From Streptomyces aurantiacus (GTDB taxonomy: Bacteria > Actinomycetota > Actinomycetes > Streptomycetales > Streptomycetaceae): a stretch of 64,000 bases of DNA. Positions 1-9,659 of the stretch are shown piece after piece. Under the pieces are notes generated by a model. That model was not told where the DNA came from, ran no database searches, and saw only the letters and a list, made by a program, of their open reading frames with translations. How positions within the stretch are numbered: position 1 is the first letter of the stretch; every line of letters begins with the position of its first letter. Where the stretch lies: NCBI RefSeq assembly GCF_027107535.1, contig NZ_CP114283.1, forward strand, positions 4,526,001 through 4,590,000, given 5' to 3'. Made by a program: the position numbers and the translations under genes.

Positions 1-342
1 GGACGTCGGTCCAATTGCGGGTGCGCGAACTCGGCCGACCCGGACGTACGCGGGTGCCGGCAGAACATGGCCGAGAATGGGTAGTACGCACGACGGCGTG
101 CAAGGCGAATTGCCCAGAAGACCCGTGGAGTCTAACAGCGAGATGAATCGGCGGCAACGGCGTCCAGGACGGCGTTAACCGACATTAAGCGGCGGATCAC
201 ATTCCGCATGTGGGCGGCTCATTCCCGGCCCCGGCGCAGCGACGCCCTATGGCGAGTTCACCGATGTGCGCGTCATTCCCAACGCCCGGGAACGGACTTT
301 ATGCTGAGGCCTTCCGCCGCCCGGCACTCGGAGAGGAACGCG
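1..342. other. No gene recognised, left edge
   Basis: No reading frame here has convincing motifs. The stretch presumably carries the leader and promoter of the ABC exporter gene, but no clear -10/-35 pair was identified. The preceding gene lies outside the window. Confidence 0.4.
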
Positions 343-2070
343 TTGGCAGGCAGTCCGTTACGGCAGCTCTCCGTACTGTTCCGCTATCTGCGCGGGGAAC
401 GGCCGTCCGTCCTCCTCCTCGCGGTGCTCGTCCCGCTGGGCATCGGGCTCCAGCTGGTGGCACCCCAGATGCTGCGCCGGTTCATCGACCACACGCTGTC
501 CCGGAGCCCCTCCGACCTGCTGCTCGCGGTCGCCGCCTGGTACCTGGCGGCGGCCCTCGGGCTGCTCGTGGTGACCATCGGCTGCGACGCCGTGGCCGCG
601 CGGCTCGCCTGGCGCACCACCAACCGGCTGCGCGCCGACCTGGTGACCCACTGTCTGCGCCGGCCCTCCCGCTTCTACCAGCGGTACCCGCCCGGCGAAC
701 TCGTCGATCGCGTCGACGGCGACGTCACCAGACTCGCCGCGGTGATGTCCGCGCTGGTCCTGGAAGTTCTCGCCCAGATGCTGCTGGTCGTCGGAATCCT
801 CGGCGCACTCTTCCAGCTCGACTGGCGACTGGCCCTGGTCTTCGCGCCGTTCGCCCTGGGAACCCTCCTGCTACTGCGCCGACTTGTGGGGAAGGCCATG
901 CCCTTCGTCGCCGCCCGGCAGACCGCGTCCGCGGAACTCCTGGGCTTCCTGGAGGAACGCCTCGCAGGCGCCGAGGACCTGAGAACCAACGGAGCCTCCG
1001 CCCACACCCTGCGGGCCCTGGAAACCCGGCAGGCCGACCTGTACCGGAAGGCGCGCCGCGCGGCGCGGGTCTCCGTGCGCTGGCCCGCCACGGTCCAGGG
1101 ACTGTCCACCGCCAGCGTGGTCCTCGCCCTGGCCGTCAGCGTGTGGCTGCACGGCCGCGGACAGCTCTCCACCGGCACGGCCTTCGCCTGTCTGTCGTAC
1201 GCCATGCTGCTGCGCCGCCCGCTGCTGGCCGTCACCACCCGCTTCCACGACCTGGAAGGGGCCGCGGTCAGCGTGCAGCGCCTCCAGGAACTGCTGCGCC
1301 AGGAGGACGACGTCGGGCGCACCCGCTCCCGCCACCTGCCCGCGGGCCCCCTGGGCGCCCGACTCGACCGCGTGTCCTTCTGGTACGACCCCGGTGAACC
1401 GGTGCTGCGTGACGTCTCCTTCCGGCTGCGGCCCGGGGAACGGCTCGGCATCGTCGGCCGTACCGGAAGCGGCAAATCGACCGTCGTACGGCTGCTGTTC
1501 GGACTGCACCACCCTGTGAGCGGCGGCGTCAGCGTCGGCGGCCAGGACGTGGCCGGACTCGACACCCGGGCACTGCGCAGCAGGGTCGCCCTGGTCACCC
1601 AGGAGGTGCAGGTCTTCCACGCCACGCTCCGCGACAACCTCACCTTCTTCGACCACCGCGTCGACGATCGCCGGGTGTGCGCCGCGCTGGACTTGGCCGG
1701 GCTCACCGACTGGTGGCGCGAACTGCCCGACGGTCTGGACACCGTGCTGGGCACAGGAGCGCGAGGGATGTCCGCGGGGGAGGAGCAACTTCTCGCGCTG
1801 GCCCGGGTGTTCCTGCGGGACCCGGCCGTGGTCCTGATGGACGAGCCGACGGCCCGGCTGGACCCGCACACCGAGCGGCTGCTCATGCCCGCGATGGAGC
1901 GGCTGCTTGAAGGGCGGACCGCCGTCGTTGTCCAGCACCGGCCGCACGCGCTGCGCCACGTGGACCGCATTCTCGTCCTCGACGCGGGGACGGTGGTCGA
2001 GCACGGGGAGCAGACCGTGCTCGCCGCCGACCCGACCTCGCGCTTCCACGAACTGCTACGCGCCGGCTGA
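343..2070 (+). CDS. ABC transporter, fused permease and ATPase (exporter half 1)
   Basis: Membrane exporter half-transporter of about 575 residues: an N-terminal six-helix transmembrane domain followed by a nucleotide-binding domain. Walker A GRTGSGKST is near residue 372, the Q-loop is in LVTQEVQ, Walker B is LMDEPTARLD near 497, and the H-loop is VVQHRP. The signature is the degenerate MSAGEEQ instead of LSGGQ. I chose TTG 343 because GGAGAGG lies 6 nt upstream; ATG 301 and ATG 208 are in-frame alternatives. It sits 12 nt before a second exporter half, so the two probably form a heterodimer. The substrate is unknown; the neighbourhood suggests a secondary metabolite. Confidence 0.9.
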   Translation: MAGSPLRQLSVLFRYLRGERPSVLLLAVLVPLGIGLQLVAPQMLRRFIDHTLSRSPSDLLLAVAAWYLAAALGLLVVTIGCDAVAARLAWRTTNRLRADLVTHCLRRPSRFYQRYPPGELVDRVDGDVTRLAAVMSALVLEVLAQMLLVVGILGALFQLDWRLALVFAPFALGTLLLLRRLVGKAMPFVAARQTASAELLGFLEERLAGAEDLRTNGASAHTLRALETRQADLYRKARRAARVSVRWPATVQGLSTASVVLALAVSVWLHGRGQLSTGTAFACLSYAMLLRRPLLAVTTRFHDLEGAAVSVQRLQELLRQEDDVGRTRSRHLPAGPLGARLDRVSFWYDPGEPVLRDVSFRLRPGERLGIVGRTGSGKSTVVRLLFGLHHPVSGGVSVGGQDVAGLDTRALRSRVALVTQEVQVFHATLRDNLTFFDHRVDDRRVCAALDLAGLTDWWRELPDGLDTVLGTGARGMSAGEEQLLALARVFLRDPAVVLMDEPTARLDPHTERLLMPAMERLLEGRTAVVVQHRPHALRHVDRILVLDAGTVVEHGEQTVLAADPTSRFHELLRAG

Positions 2071-2082
2071 CGGGGCGGGAGG

Positions 2083-3804
2083 GTGGCCGACATCGACGCA
2101 CGGGGCACGTTCCGGCGGCTCGGGGCCGTGCTGCGCGGTTCGGCGGGCGCTTACTGGTCGCTGACCGGGCTGTGGGTGCTGTTGAGGGCCGGGACGCTGG
2201 CGGTGGGGCTGCTGTTCCAGCGGCTGTTCGACCAGATCGGCGCCGGCGGCGGGGTCTGGCTGCTCATCGCCTGGGTGGCCGCGATCGAGGGGGCACGGCT
2301 GTGCCTGCAGTTCGGCGTGATGATCAACCGGCTGGAGCCACGGGTCCAGTACGGTACGACGGCCCGGCTGCGGCGGGAACTGCTGGGCTCCGCCCTGCGC
2401 GGACGGGGAGCCGCGGCCCGTACCACCCCGGGGGAGGGGCTGCGGGTGGTGGGCGAGGACGTCGACGAGACAGGCTTCTTCGTGGCCTGGGCGCCCACCA
2501 ACCTCGCGCACTGGCTGTTCGTCTTCGCCTCCGTCACCGTCATGATGCGGATCGACGCGGTGGTCACGAGCGCGCTGCTGGCACTGCTGGTCCTGGTCGC
2601 GGTGGTCACGGCGGCGGTCCACGGCCGCTTCCTCCGCTACCGGCGCGCCACCCGTAGCGCGTCGGCCGAGGTCGCGGGCGCCCTGCGGGAAGCGGTCGGG
2701 GCAGTGAAGGCGGTGCAGGCGGCCGCCGCCGAGGACCATGTGGCGGCGCACATCGACCGGTTGAACGCCGCCCGGGCGAAGGCGGCGGTGCGCGAGGAAC
2801 TGTTCGCGGGCGTGCAGCGGACCGTGATCGGTAACGCGGCACCCCTCGGAATCGGCGTCGTACTGCTGCTGACGGCGGGGCGGGCACACAACGGGACGTT
2901 CAGCGTCGGGGACCTGGCGCTGTTCACCTTCTATCTGCAGATCCTCGCCGAGGCGCTGGCCTCGATCGGGATCCTCTCGGTGCGACTGCAGAGGGTCTCG
3001 GTGGCGCTCGGCCGGATCGCGGACTTCCTCGGGAGAGGACCCCGGACGCCGGCTGAGGAACCGGCGCCTGTGCCTGAACGGGCGCCCGAGCTAAGGGAGT
3101 TGACCGTCCGCGGGCTGACCGCACGGCACCCCGGCTCGGAGCGCGGTATCGAGGACGTCGACCTGACCGTCGTACGCCACTCCGTCACCGTGGTCACCGG
3201 CGGCGTCGGTTCGGGCAAGTCGACGCTCATACGGGCCGTCCTGGGACTGCTGCCGCACGAGCGCGGCACCGTGCTGTGGAACGGGGAACCGATCGCCGAT
3301 CCCGCGAACTTCCTGGTGCCTCCGCGCTGCGGCTACACCCCCCAGGACCCGCGCCTGTTCAGCGGATCGCTGCGCGACAACGTCCTGCTGGGCCTTGGCG
3401 ACGACGGGAGGATCTTCGAGGACGTCGCGCACACCGCGGTCCTGGCGCCCGACGTGGCGGCCATGCAGGACGGTGCCGACACCGTCGTGGGCCCGCGGGG
3501 CCTCAGGCTGTCCGGCGGCCAGCTCCAGCGGACGGCGATCGCCCGGATGCTGGCCCGACGCCCCGAACTCCTGGTCCTGGACGACGTGTCCAGCGCCCTG
3601 GACCCCGCGACCGAGCAACTCCTGTGGAGCCGGCTGCTGGACGGCTCGGTCACCGTCCTCGCGGTGTCGCACCGGCCCGCGCTGCTGCGCGCGGCGGCCC
3701 GGGTGGTGGTCCTGAAGGACGGGCGCGTGGACGCGGCGGGGACCTGGGAGGAGGTGCTGGCCGAGTCCGCGGAGATGCGCCGCATGTCTTCGCAGGCGGA
3801 CTAG
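2083..3804 (+). CDS. ABC transporter, fused permease and ATPase (exporter half 2)
   Basis: Second half-transporter, 573 residues with a GTG start behind a GGGCGGGAGG ribosome site. The transmembrane domain covers roughly residues 15-300. Walker A GGVGSGKST is near 373, the signature is a canonical LSGGQ near 476, and the H-loop is VSHRP. Walker B reads LLVLDDVSSALD, so the usual catalytic Glu after the Asp is itself Asp. Combined with the degenerate signature of the upstream half, this predicts one hydrolytically weak and one competent ATP site, as in known heterodimeric exporters. It is co-transcribed with the preceding gene. Confidence 0.9.
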   Translation: MADIDARGTFRRLGAVLRGSAGAYWSLTGLWVLLRAGTLAVGLLFQRLFDQIGAGGGVWLLIAWVAAIEGARLCLQFGVMINRLEPRVQYGTTARLRRELLGSALRGRGAAARTTPGEGLRVVGEDVDETGFFVAWAPTNLAHWLFVFASVTVMMRIDAVVTSALLALLVLVAVVTAAVHGRFLRYRRATRSASAEVAGALREAVGAVKAVQAAAAEDHVAAHIDRLNAARAKAAVREELFAGVQRTVIGNAAPLGIGVVLLLTAGRAHNGTFSVGDLALFTFYLQILAEALASIGILSVRLQRVSVALGRIADFLGRGPRTPAEEPAPVPERAPELRELTVRGLTARHPGSERGIEDVDLTVVRHSVTVVTGGVGSGKSTLIRAVLGLLPHERGTVLWNGEPIADPANFLVPPRCGYTPQDPRLFSGSLRDNVLLGLGDDGRIFEDVAHTAVLAPDVAAMQDGADTVVGPRGLRLSGGQLQRTAIARMLARRPELLVLDDVSSALDPATEQLLWSRLLDGSVTVLAVSHRPALLRAAARVVVLKDGRVDAAGTWEEVLAESAEMRRMSSQAD

Positions 3805-3849
3805 GCGTGTCGACCGTCGACGACGTCTCCGGACAACTCACCGACGTCT

Positions 3850-3871
3850 CCGGACCACACACCTGGTCCGG
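3850..3871. terminator. Hairpin between convergent genes
   Basis: CCGGACCA, a 6-nt loop, then TGGTCCGG form a perfect 8-bp stem in the 105-bp gap between the exporter operon and the oppositely oriented synthase gene. There is no T-tract, which is common for actinomycete terminators. It probably works in both directions. Confidence 0.55.
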
Positions 3872-3909
3872 TCCGGCGGATCACACAAGCGTCGCGGGGC
3901 CCGGCACGC

Positions 3910-5127
3910 CTACGGTGCGGCCACCGGGGTGTCTCCGCGCGACGCGCCGAGTTCGGTCCAGATCCCGTCCAGCCAGTCGACGAACCGGCGGACGTCGACC
4001 GCCTCGTGAACGGCGGAGGGGGCGACCCGGAGGATCTCCTCGCCCGTCGGCACGCTCGGCGCGTTGATGGCCTGAACATAGGCGCCGTGCCGCTCCAGCA
4101 GCAGCGCCGACATCGTCTTGCAGAGGCGGTCCTCGCCGACGAGGACCGATACGATGTGGGTCTGATCGGACAGGAAGGGAATGCCCCTGTCCCGCAACAG
4201 GCCGTGCATCAGGGCGGCGTTGGCCGTGAGCCGCTCGCGTTCCCGCGTGGAGCCGCGCAGATGCCGTACGGCGGCGAGCGCGCCGGCCGCCACCGCGGGC
4301 GGCAGTGCCGTGGTGAAGATGAACGAGCGGGCGAAGGTACGGACCGCGTCCATCAGGACGAGGGGCCCGGCGACATAGCCGCCAGTCATCCCGAAGCCCT
4401 TGGCCAGCGTCCCCATGACCACGGTGAACGCGGGGGCGAGGCCCTCCTGCGCCGCGATGCCGGCGCCCTCGGGACCGTACATGCCGACGGCGTGCACCTC
4501 GTCCACGAACGTCACCGCCCCGTACCGCTTGGCGATGTCGGCGATCTCCGCGAGTGGCGCGATGTCACCGCGCATCGAGTGCACGGACTCCGTCACGACG
4601 AGTTTGGGCCGCTGCGGATCCACACCGGACAGCAGTTTCTCGAGATGCGCGCAGTCGTTGTGCCGGTAGATGAGCTTTTCGGCGCCGCTGTGCCGCAAAC
4701 CGTCGATGATGGACGCGTGGTTCAACTGGTCGGAGAACACGGCACAGTCATCGATGCGGCCGGCGAGCACGGAGAGCGCGCCCTCGTTGGCCGAATACCC
4801 GGAGGTGAACAACACCGCGTCCTCCTTTCCATGCAGCGCGGCAAGTTCCGCCTCCAATGCGACGTGATAGTGGTTCGTCCCGCCTATGTTGCGCGAACCG
4901 CCGGAGCCGGCCCCGCATTCGTCGACGGCGCGCTTCATCGCCGCCAGAACGTCCGGGTGCTGGCCCATACCTAAGTAGTCGTTGCTGCACCAGATCGAGA
5001 TCTCGCCATGGTGTGCCGTATCGGCCACCGGGAAGCGGCCCGCGATACGGCCGAGCTCCAGAAACTCCCTTTTCCGCTCGGATGTCTCCTGCCCAAGGCG
5101 CGCGAAGAAATCCATGTACTCGGACAT
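3910..5127 (-). CDS. 5-aminolevulinate synthase-like enzyme (C5N type)
   Basis: A PLP-dependent alpha-oxoamine synthase of 405 residues, the family's usual length. It condenses succinyl-CoA and glycine to 5-aminolevulinate. Visible landmarks are [29 protein letters not shown], the Asp motif [11 protein letters not shown], and the PLP lysine in [13 protein letters not shown] near residue 243. Streptomycetes make haem precursors from glutamyl-tRNA, so a synthase of this kind usually belongs to secondary metabolism. There, related enzymes (AsuD2, MoeC4) also cyclise 5-aminolevulinyl-CoA to the C5N unit. The divergent acyl-CoA ligase next door supports that role. The specific C5N assignment is inference; the enzyme family is clear. 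Confidence 0.85.
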   Translation of the reverse strand: MSEYMDFFARLGQETSERKREFLELGRIAGRFPVADTAHHGEISIWCSNDYLGMGQHPDVLAAMKRAVDECGAGSGGSRNIGGTNHYHVALEAELAALHGKEDAVLFTSGYSANEGALSVLAGRIDDCAVFSDQLNHASIIDGLRHSGAEKLIYRHNDCAHLEKLLSGVDPQRPKLVVTESVHSMRGDIAPLAEIADIAKRYGAVTFVDEVHAVGMYGPEGAGIAAQEGLAPAFTVVMGTLAKGFGMTGGYVAGPLVLMDAVRTFARSFIFTTALPPAVAAGALAAVRHLRGSTRERERLTANAALMHGLLRDRGIPFLSDQTHIVSVLVGEDRLCKTMSALLLERHGAYVQAINAPSVPTGEEILRVAPSAVHEAVDVRRFVDWLDGIWTELGASRGDTPVAAP

Positions 5128-5304
5128 GTCTCATACTCGCTCTCTGTCGCTTTCCCTCCGGGGCGCCTCATCGTAGGATGCCTTGCGGTCCCTGCACAGT
5201 GTGCCTTCGCACGAAAGCGGAGTATCGATGACCGAATGTGAAATCTCCATCTCGCTGATTCACAAGGCTTTTTCCGGCCGTGCCGGAATGCGCGGACCGA
5301 GCCG
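5128..5304. promoter_or_regulatory. Divergent promoter region
   Basis: This 177-bp gap separates the synthase (leftward) from the acyl-CoA ligase (rightward) and must hold both promoters. No confident -10/-35 boxes or operator dyad were picked out. Confidence 0.4.
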
Positions 5305-6870
5305 ATGAGGGGAGGTGCCACGCTCTCAGCGGCGGATGTGCTTGCGGACTCCGCGACGCGCTGCCCCGACCACACGGCGCTGGTGGCCGGCCATCAGCGC
5401 ATCTCGTACGGCGACCTCTGGCTGACCGCGCGCCGGTACGCGGCGGCGCTGCGCGACCGAGGTATCGGCCCCGGTGCCCGGGTCGCGCTGCTGCTGCCCA
5501 ACACACCGGCCTTCCCGGCGGCGTACTTCGGTGTCCTCGCTCTCGGCGCGACCGTCGTACCGGTGAACGCGCTGCTGAAGGCGGAGGAGATCGCGTACAT
5601 CCTCCGGCACTCGGGGGCCCGGGCCGTGCTGTGCGCGGGGTCCCTCCTCGGGGAGGGGGAGCGGGCGGCGACGCGCGCGGACGTGCCGCTGCTGACGGTG
5701 GAGGCGGACGACGACGGCAGCGGGACGGCACTGGACAAGCTCGCCGCTCGGGCCGTGCCGGTCGAGGCCCCGGTGCCCTGCGCGCCGGACGACATCGCGC
5801 TGATCCTCTACACCTCGGGTACCACGGGCCGCCCCAAGGGCGTCATGCTCAGCCACCTCAATCTGGTCCTGAACATCGACACGACGATGCTCTCGCCCTT
5901 CGTCATGCACACCGACGATGTCCTCCTGGGCTGCCTGCCCCTCTTCCACACCTTCGGCCAGGTCTGCGGCATGGGGACGTGCTTCCGCGCCGGCGCGACC
6001 CTCGTCCTGATGTCCCGCTTCACACCGGACGGGGCGCTCGACCTGATGGTGCGCGAGGGCTGCACGGTTCTCATGGGCGTGCCGACGATGTACATCGCGC
6101 TGCTGGAGGCCGCGGCCCGGGACGGCCGCCGTCCGCCGCTCGCCCGGGCGTACTCCGGGGGCTCGGCGCTGCCGGTCCGGGTGCTCCAGGACTTCGAGAC
6201 GACCTTCGGCTGCCCCGTCTACGAGGGCTACGGCCTGACCGAGACGTCCCCCTGCGTCGCCTACAACCAGAGGGCGTGGCCCCGGCGGCCGGGCACCGTG
6301 GGCAAGCCGATCCGGGGCGTGGAGGCGGAGATAGCCCGGGCTGGTACGGAGGACCGGATCGTCCTGCTCGCGCCGGGCGAGGTCGGCGAGATCGTGGTCC
6401 GCGGCCACAACGTCATGATCGGCTACCTCGACGACCCCGCGGCCACCGAAGCCGCGCTCGTGGACGGCTGGTTCCGTTCGGGCGACCTCGGAGTGAAGGA
6501 CGCCGAGGGCTATCTGACGATTGTCGACCGCAAGAAGGACATGATCGTGCGCGGCGGGTACAACGTGTACCCGCGCGAGGTCGAGGAGGTCCTGTCCCGC
6601 CACCCGTCCGTTGCCCAGGCCGCAGTGATCGGGATCCCGGACGCCCGCTACGGCCAGGAGATATGCGCGGTGATCGTCCCTCGCCCCGGCGCCGCGACGG
6701 ACGCGTCCCTCGCGGAGGACATCATCGCCTGGAGCCGTCGGCGCATCGCCTCCTACAAGTACCCGCGCCGCGTGGAGTTCGCCGCCACCCTCCCCCTGGG
6801 CCCGAGTGGGAAGGTCCTCAAACGGGAACTCGTCGCCCTGATCGGACCGGCGACGGGCGAAACAACCTGA
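5305..6870 (+). CDS. Acyl-CoA ligase (AMP-binding), probable 5-aminolevulinate-activating enzyme
   Basis: An ANL-superfamily ligase of 521 residues that adenylates a carboxylate and transfers it to CoA. All core motifs are present: YTSGTTGRPKG near residue 170, YEGYGLTETSP, WFRSGDLG, the hinge DRKKDMIVRGGYN near 407, and the C-terminal catalytic lysine in PSGKVLKRE near 501. The divergent 5-aminolevulinate synthase suggests a role like AsuD1 or MoeA4, making 5-aminolevulinyl-CoA for C5N formation. A fatty-acid or aryl substrate cannot be excluded. The third partner of that pathway, an amide synthetase, is not in the window. ATG 5305 was taken as start; its ribosome site is weak. Confidence 0.88.
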   Translation: MRGGATLSAADVLADSATRCPDHTALVAGHQRISYGDLWLTARRYAAALRDRGIGPGARVALLLPNTPAFPAAYFGVLALGATVVPVNALLKAEEIAYILRHSGARAVLCAGSLLGEGERAATRADVPLLTVEADDDGSGTALDKLAARAVPVEAPVPCAPDDIALILYTSGTTGRPKGVMLSHLNLVLNIDTTMLSPFVMHTDDVLLGCLPLFHTFGQVCGMGTCFRAGATLVLMSRFTPDGALDLMVREGCTVLMGVPTMYIALLEAAARDGRRPPLARAYSGGSALPVRVLQDFETTFGCPVYEGYGLTETSPCVAYNQRAWPRRPGTVGKPIRGVEAEIARAGTEDRIVLLAPGEVGEIVVRGHNVMIGYLDDPAATEAALVDGWFRSGDLGVKDAEGYLTIVDRKKDMIVRGGYNVYPREVEEVLSRHPSVAQAAVIGIPDARYGQEICAVIVPRPGAATDASLAEDIIAWSRRRIASYKYPRRVEFAATLPLGPSGKVLKRELVALIGPATGETT

Positions 6871-7143
6871 GTGTGTGCGGCCGCCTTCGCTGTCCGTTGA
6901 GCGACCGTCATCCCGAACTGTCCGAACGGGCGGTGGGATACGAAGAGATGGTGTTGAGCCGATCTGTCACGCAACCGCGGTCACAACCCGCCAGACGGCC
7001 ACTTACCTGCTCAGCCTCGTGGATGCCCTTCGGCAGGAGTTCCGGCGGCAGTGCAACCTCAGTGGGTACCGCGGCCCCGGGAGGTAGTCGGCGTGCTCGC
7101 GCTGGGTGTGAGTGAGCCCTGTCTCACCTGGGCAGCGCCACTG

Positions 7144-7165
7144 GCTATGCAACGAGTTGCATAGC
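7144..7165. promoter_or_regulatory. PadR operator, perfect inverted repeat
   Basis: GCTATGCAAC-GA-GTTGCATAGC is a perfect 10-bp inverted repeat ending 11 nt before the ATG of the PadR gene. It has the ATGC-N8-GCAT form typical of PadR-family operators and is placed for autorepression. The rest of the gap from 6871 shows no gene. Confidence 0.75.
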
Positions 7166-7176
7166 AGGATCGAGGT

Positions 7177-7743
7177 ATGGCGCTCGAGCACGCGATCCTC
7201 GTTTCCCTGTTGGAGAAGCCGGGCTCCGGCTATGAGCTGGCCCGGCGGTTCGAGCGGTCCATCGGATACTTCTGGACTGCCACGCACCAGCAGATCTACC
7301 GCGTTCTCAAGCGTATGGAGAGCGAGGGCCTGCTCGCTGTTCGTGCGCTGTCGCAGCAGAGCCGGCCGGACAAGAAGGAGTACTCCGTCGTAGGCCCAGG
7401 CCGCGCCGCCCTCTCTCAGTGGCTGCACGAATCGATCCAACCCGAGAGCATGCGGCACGACCTCGCGGTGAAGATCCGCGGTGCGGCCTTCGACGACCCG
7501 TCCGTGCTCATCCGTGAGGTCGAACGGCACCGCCAGGTGCACGGCGAGCGACTCGCGCACTATGTGGCCGGCGAGCTGCGGGACTTCACCGGCCCGGCGG
7601 CCCCCGTCCCGCTCGACGCCGGTCAGGAGCTGCAGCATGTCGTGCTGCGGGGTGGTATCGCATACGAGCGGATGACGATTGCCTGGCTCGACGACGTACT
7701 TGCCACACTCCGCCGACTCGGCACGCCCCACCCGCACGCCTGA
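7177..7743 (+). CDS. PadR family transcriptional regulator
   Basis: A 188-residue regulator. The N-terminal winged helix has the family pattern MALEHAILVSLLEKPGSGYEL, then IYRVLKRMESEGLL, and the wing region with KKEYSVVGPGRAAL at residues 1-80. A helical dimerisation and ligand domain follows. GAGG precedes ATG 7177, and a perfect dyad directly upstream indicates autoregulation. The acyl-CoA dehydrogenase starts 85 nt downstream in the same orientation and may be its target or be co-transcribed. The inducer is unknown; family members often respond to phenolic or antibiotic ligands. Confidence 0.9.
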   Translation: MALEHAILVSLLEKPGSGYELARRFERSIGYFWTATHQQIYRVLKRMESEGLLAVRALSQQSRPDKKEYSVVGPGRAALSQWLHESIQPESMRHDLAVKIRGAAFDDPSVLIREVERHRQVHGERLAHYVAGELRDFTGPAAPVPLDAGQELQHVVLRGGIAYERMTIAWLDDVLATLRRLGTPHPHA

Positions 7744-7828
7744 CGTGCCGGCCCTGCCGCCCGCGCTTCTCGAACTTCACTCCGGCACCCTCCACCCTCA
7801 ACCCTCAACCCTCGGAAGGCGGACCTCC

Positions 7829-9547
7829 ATGGCCGACCCCCTCCTCTTCAACCCCCGTACGTACGACCCGGCGCACTTCGACATCGAGACCCGCAGGTTG
7901 CTGCGTGCCACGGTCGACTGGTTCGAAGAGCGCGGGAAGCGCAGGCTCATCGAGGACTACCGTTCCCGCGCCTGGCTGGCCGACTTTCTCGCGTTCGCAG
8001 CCAAGGAAGGGCTGTTCGCCACCTTCCTCACCCCCGTGTCCGCCGCCGGGAACAAGGGCCAGCGCTGGGACACGGCCCGGATCGCCGCTCTCAACGAGAT
8101 TTTCGGCTTCTACGGCCTCGACTACTGGTACGCGTGGCAGGTGACCATCCTCGGCCTCGGACCGGTTTGGCAGAGCGACAACCCAGCAGCTCGTACCCGC
8201 GCGGCCGAACTTCTCGCCCAGGGTGAGGTGTTCGCCTTCGCTCTCTCCGAGAAGACCCATGGCGCCGACATCTACTCCACCGACATGCTGCTGACGACCG
8301 ACAGCAACGGCGGCTTCAGGGCGACGGGCTCCAAGTACTACATCGGCAACGGCAATGCCGCCGGGATGGTCTCGGTCTTCGGCCGACGCACCGACATCGA
8401 AGGGCCGGACGGCTACGTCTTCTTCGCCGCCGACAGCCGCCACCCGGCCTATCACCTCGTCAAGAACGTCGTTGACTCCTCGAAGTACGTCAGCGAGTTC
8501 CGCCTCGAGGACTACCCGGTGGGCCCGGACGACGTCCTGCACACGGGCCGCGCGGCCTTCGACGCCGCCCTCAACACCGTCAACGTCGGCAAGTTCAATC
8601 TCTGCACTGCCTCGATCGGCATCTGTGAGCACGCGATGTACGAGGCGGTCACCCACGCGCACAACCGGATCCTGTACGGCCGCCCCGTCACGGCCTTCCC
8701 GCACGTGCGCCGCGAGCTGGCCGATGCGTACGTCCGCCTCGTCGGCATGAAGTTGTTCAGCGACCGGGCTGTCGACTACTTCCGCTCTGCCTCTTCGGAA
8801 GACCGCCGCTATCTGCTGTTCAACCCGATGACGAAGATGAAGGTGACCACGGAGGGTGAGAAGGTCATCGACCTGATGTGGGATGTGATCGCCGCCAAGG
8901 GCTTCGAGAAGGACACCTACTTCGCACAGGCCGCCGTCGAGATCCGGGGTCTTCCCAAGCTCGAGGGCACGGTCCACGTCAACCTCGCGCTGATCCTCAA
9001 GTTCATGCGCAACCACCTCCTGCACCCGGCCGAGTTCGCAGCCGTGCCGACTCGCCTCGACGCGGCGGACGACACGTTCCTCTTCGAGCAGGGACCGGCC
9101 CGCGGCCTTGGCTCCGTGCGCTTCCACGACTGGCGCCCCGCCTACGACGCATACGCCGGGGTGCCGAACGTCGCCCGCTTCCGGGAGCAGGCCGACGCCC
9201 TCTGCGAGTTCGTCGCCTCCGCAGCCCCCGACGAGGAACAGAGCCGCGACCTCGATCTTCTTCTCGCCGTCGGCCAGCTGTTCGCGCTGGTGGTTCACGG
9301 CCAACTGATCCTGGAACAGGCCCGTCTGACGGACCTCGACGAGGATGTGCTCGACGAACTGTTCTCCGTCCTGGTCCGCGACTTCTCCGGCTTCGCCGTC
9401 GAACTGCACGGCAAGGACTCCTCCACTGCCGATCAGCAGAGCTGGGCGCTGGGTGCCATCCGGCGTCCCGTCGTCGACGAGGCGCGTTCGGGGCGCGTCT
9501 GGGAACGTGTGGAGGCGCTGTCCGGGGCGTACGAGATGGCGGAGTGA
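7829..9547 (+). CDS. Acyl-CoA dehydrogenase family flavoprotein
   Basis: A 572-residue acyl-CoA dehydrogenase-fold protein that would oxidise an acyl-CoA using FAD. The ALSEKTHGADIYSTDMLL segment matches the flavin and substrate-binding strand region, and the helical C-terminal domain includes a stretch around HAHNRILYGRPVTAFPHVRREL. It is longer than the usual 380-400 residues, resembling the long-form family with an added C-terminal domain. GGAAGG precedes ATG 7829. It follows the PadR gene closely. The substrate cannot be read from sequence. Confidence 0.85.
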   Translation: MADPLLFNPRTYDPAHFDIETRRLLRATVDWFEERGKRRLIEDYRSRAWLADFLAFAAKEGLFATFLTPVSAAGNKGQRWDTARIAALNEIFGFYGLDYWYAWQVTILGLGPVWQSDNPAARTRAAELLAQGEVFAFALSEKTHGADIYSTDMLLTTDSNGGFRATGSKYYIGNGNAAGMVSVFGRRTDIEGPDGYVFFAADSRHPAYHLVKNVVDSSKYVSEFRLEDYPVGPDDVLHTGRAAFDAALNTVNVGKFNLCTASIGICEHAMYEAVTHAHNRILYGRPVTAFPHVRRELADAYVRLVGMKLFSDRAVDYFRSASSEDRRYLLFNPMTKMKVTTEGEKVIDLMWDVIAAKGFEKDTYFAQAAVEIRGLPKLEGTVHVNLALILKFMRNHLLHPAEFAAVPTRLDAADDTFLFEQGPARGLGSVRFHDWRPAYDAYAGVPNVARFREQADALCEFVASAAPDEEQSRDLDLLLAVGQLFALVVHGQLILEQARLTDLDEDVLDELFSVLVRDFSGFAVELHGKDSSTADQQSWALGAIRRPVVDEARSGRVWERVEALSGAYEMAE

Positions 9548-9659
9548 CAGCCTGCCCAGGGGGCTCGTCGACAGGTGACGGTCAGGGTTCCCGGGAGCAG
9601 TGAAGCTCGTATCGTGGCCCTCTGCGCGACTTACCGCGCGGAGGGCCGCGGTGCGTAGC

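Noticed and set aside
675..2108. Long reverse-strand frame opposite the first ABC gene
   Set aside because: Composition is Ser/Arg-rich with no motif; it is a mirror of the high-GC coding strand.
3910..5127. Housekeeping hemA assignment
   Set aside because: Streptomycetes use the glutamate route to 5-aminolevulinate and the neighbours are ligase and exporter genes, so a symbol implying primary metabolism was not given.
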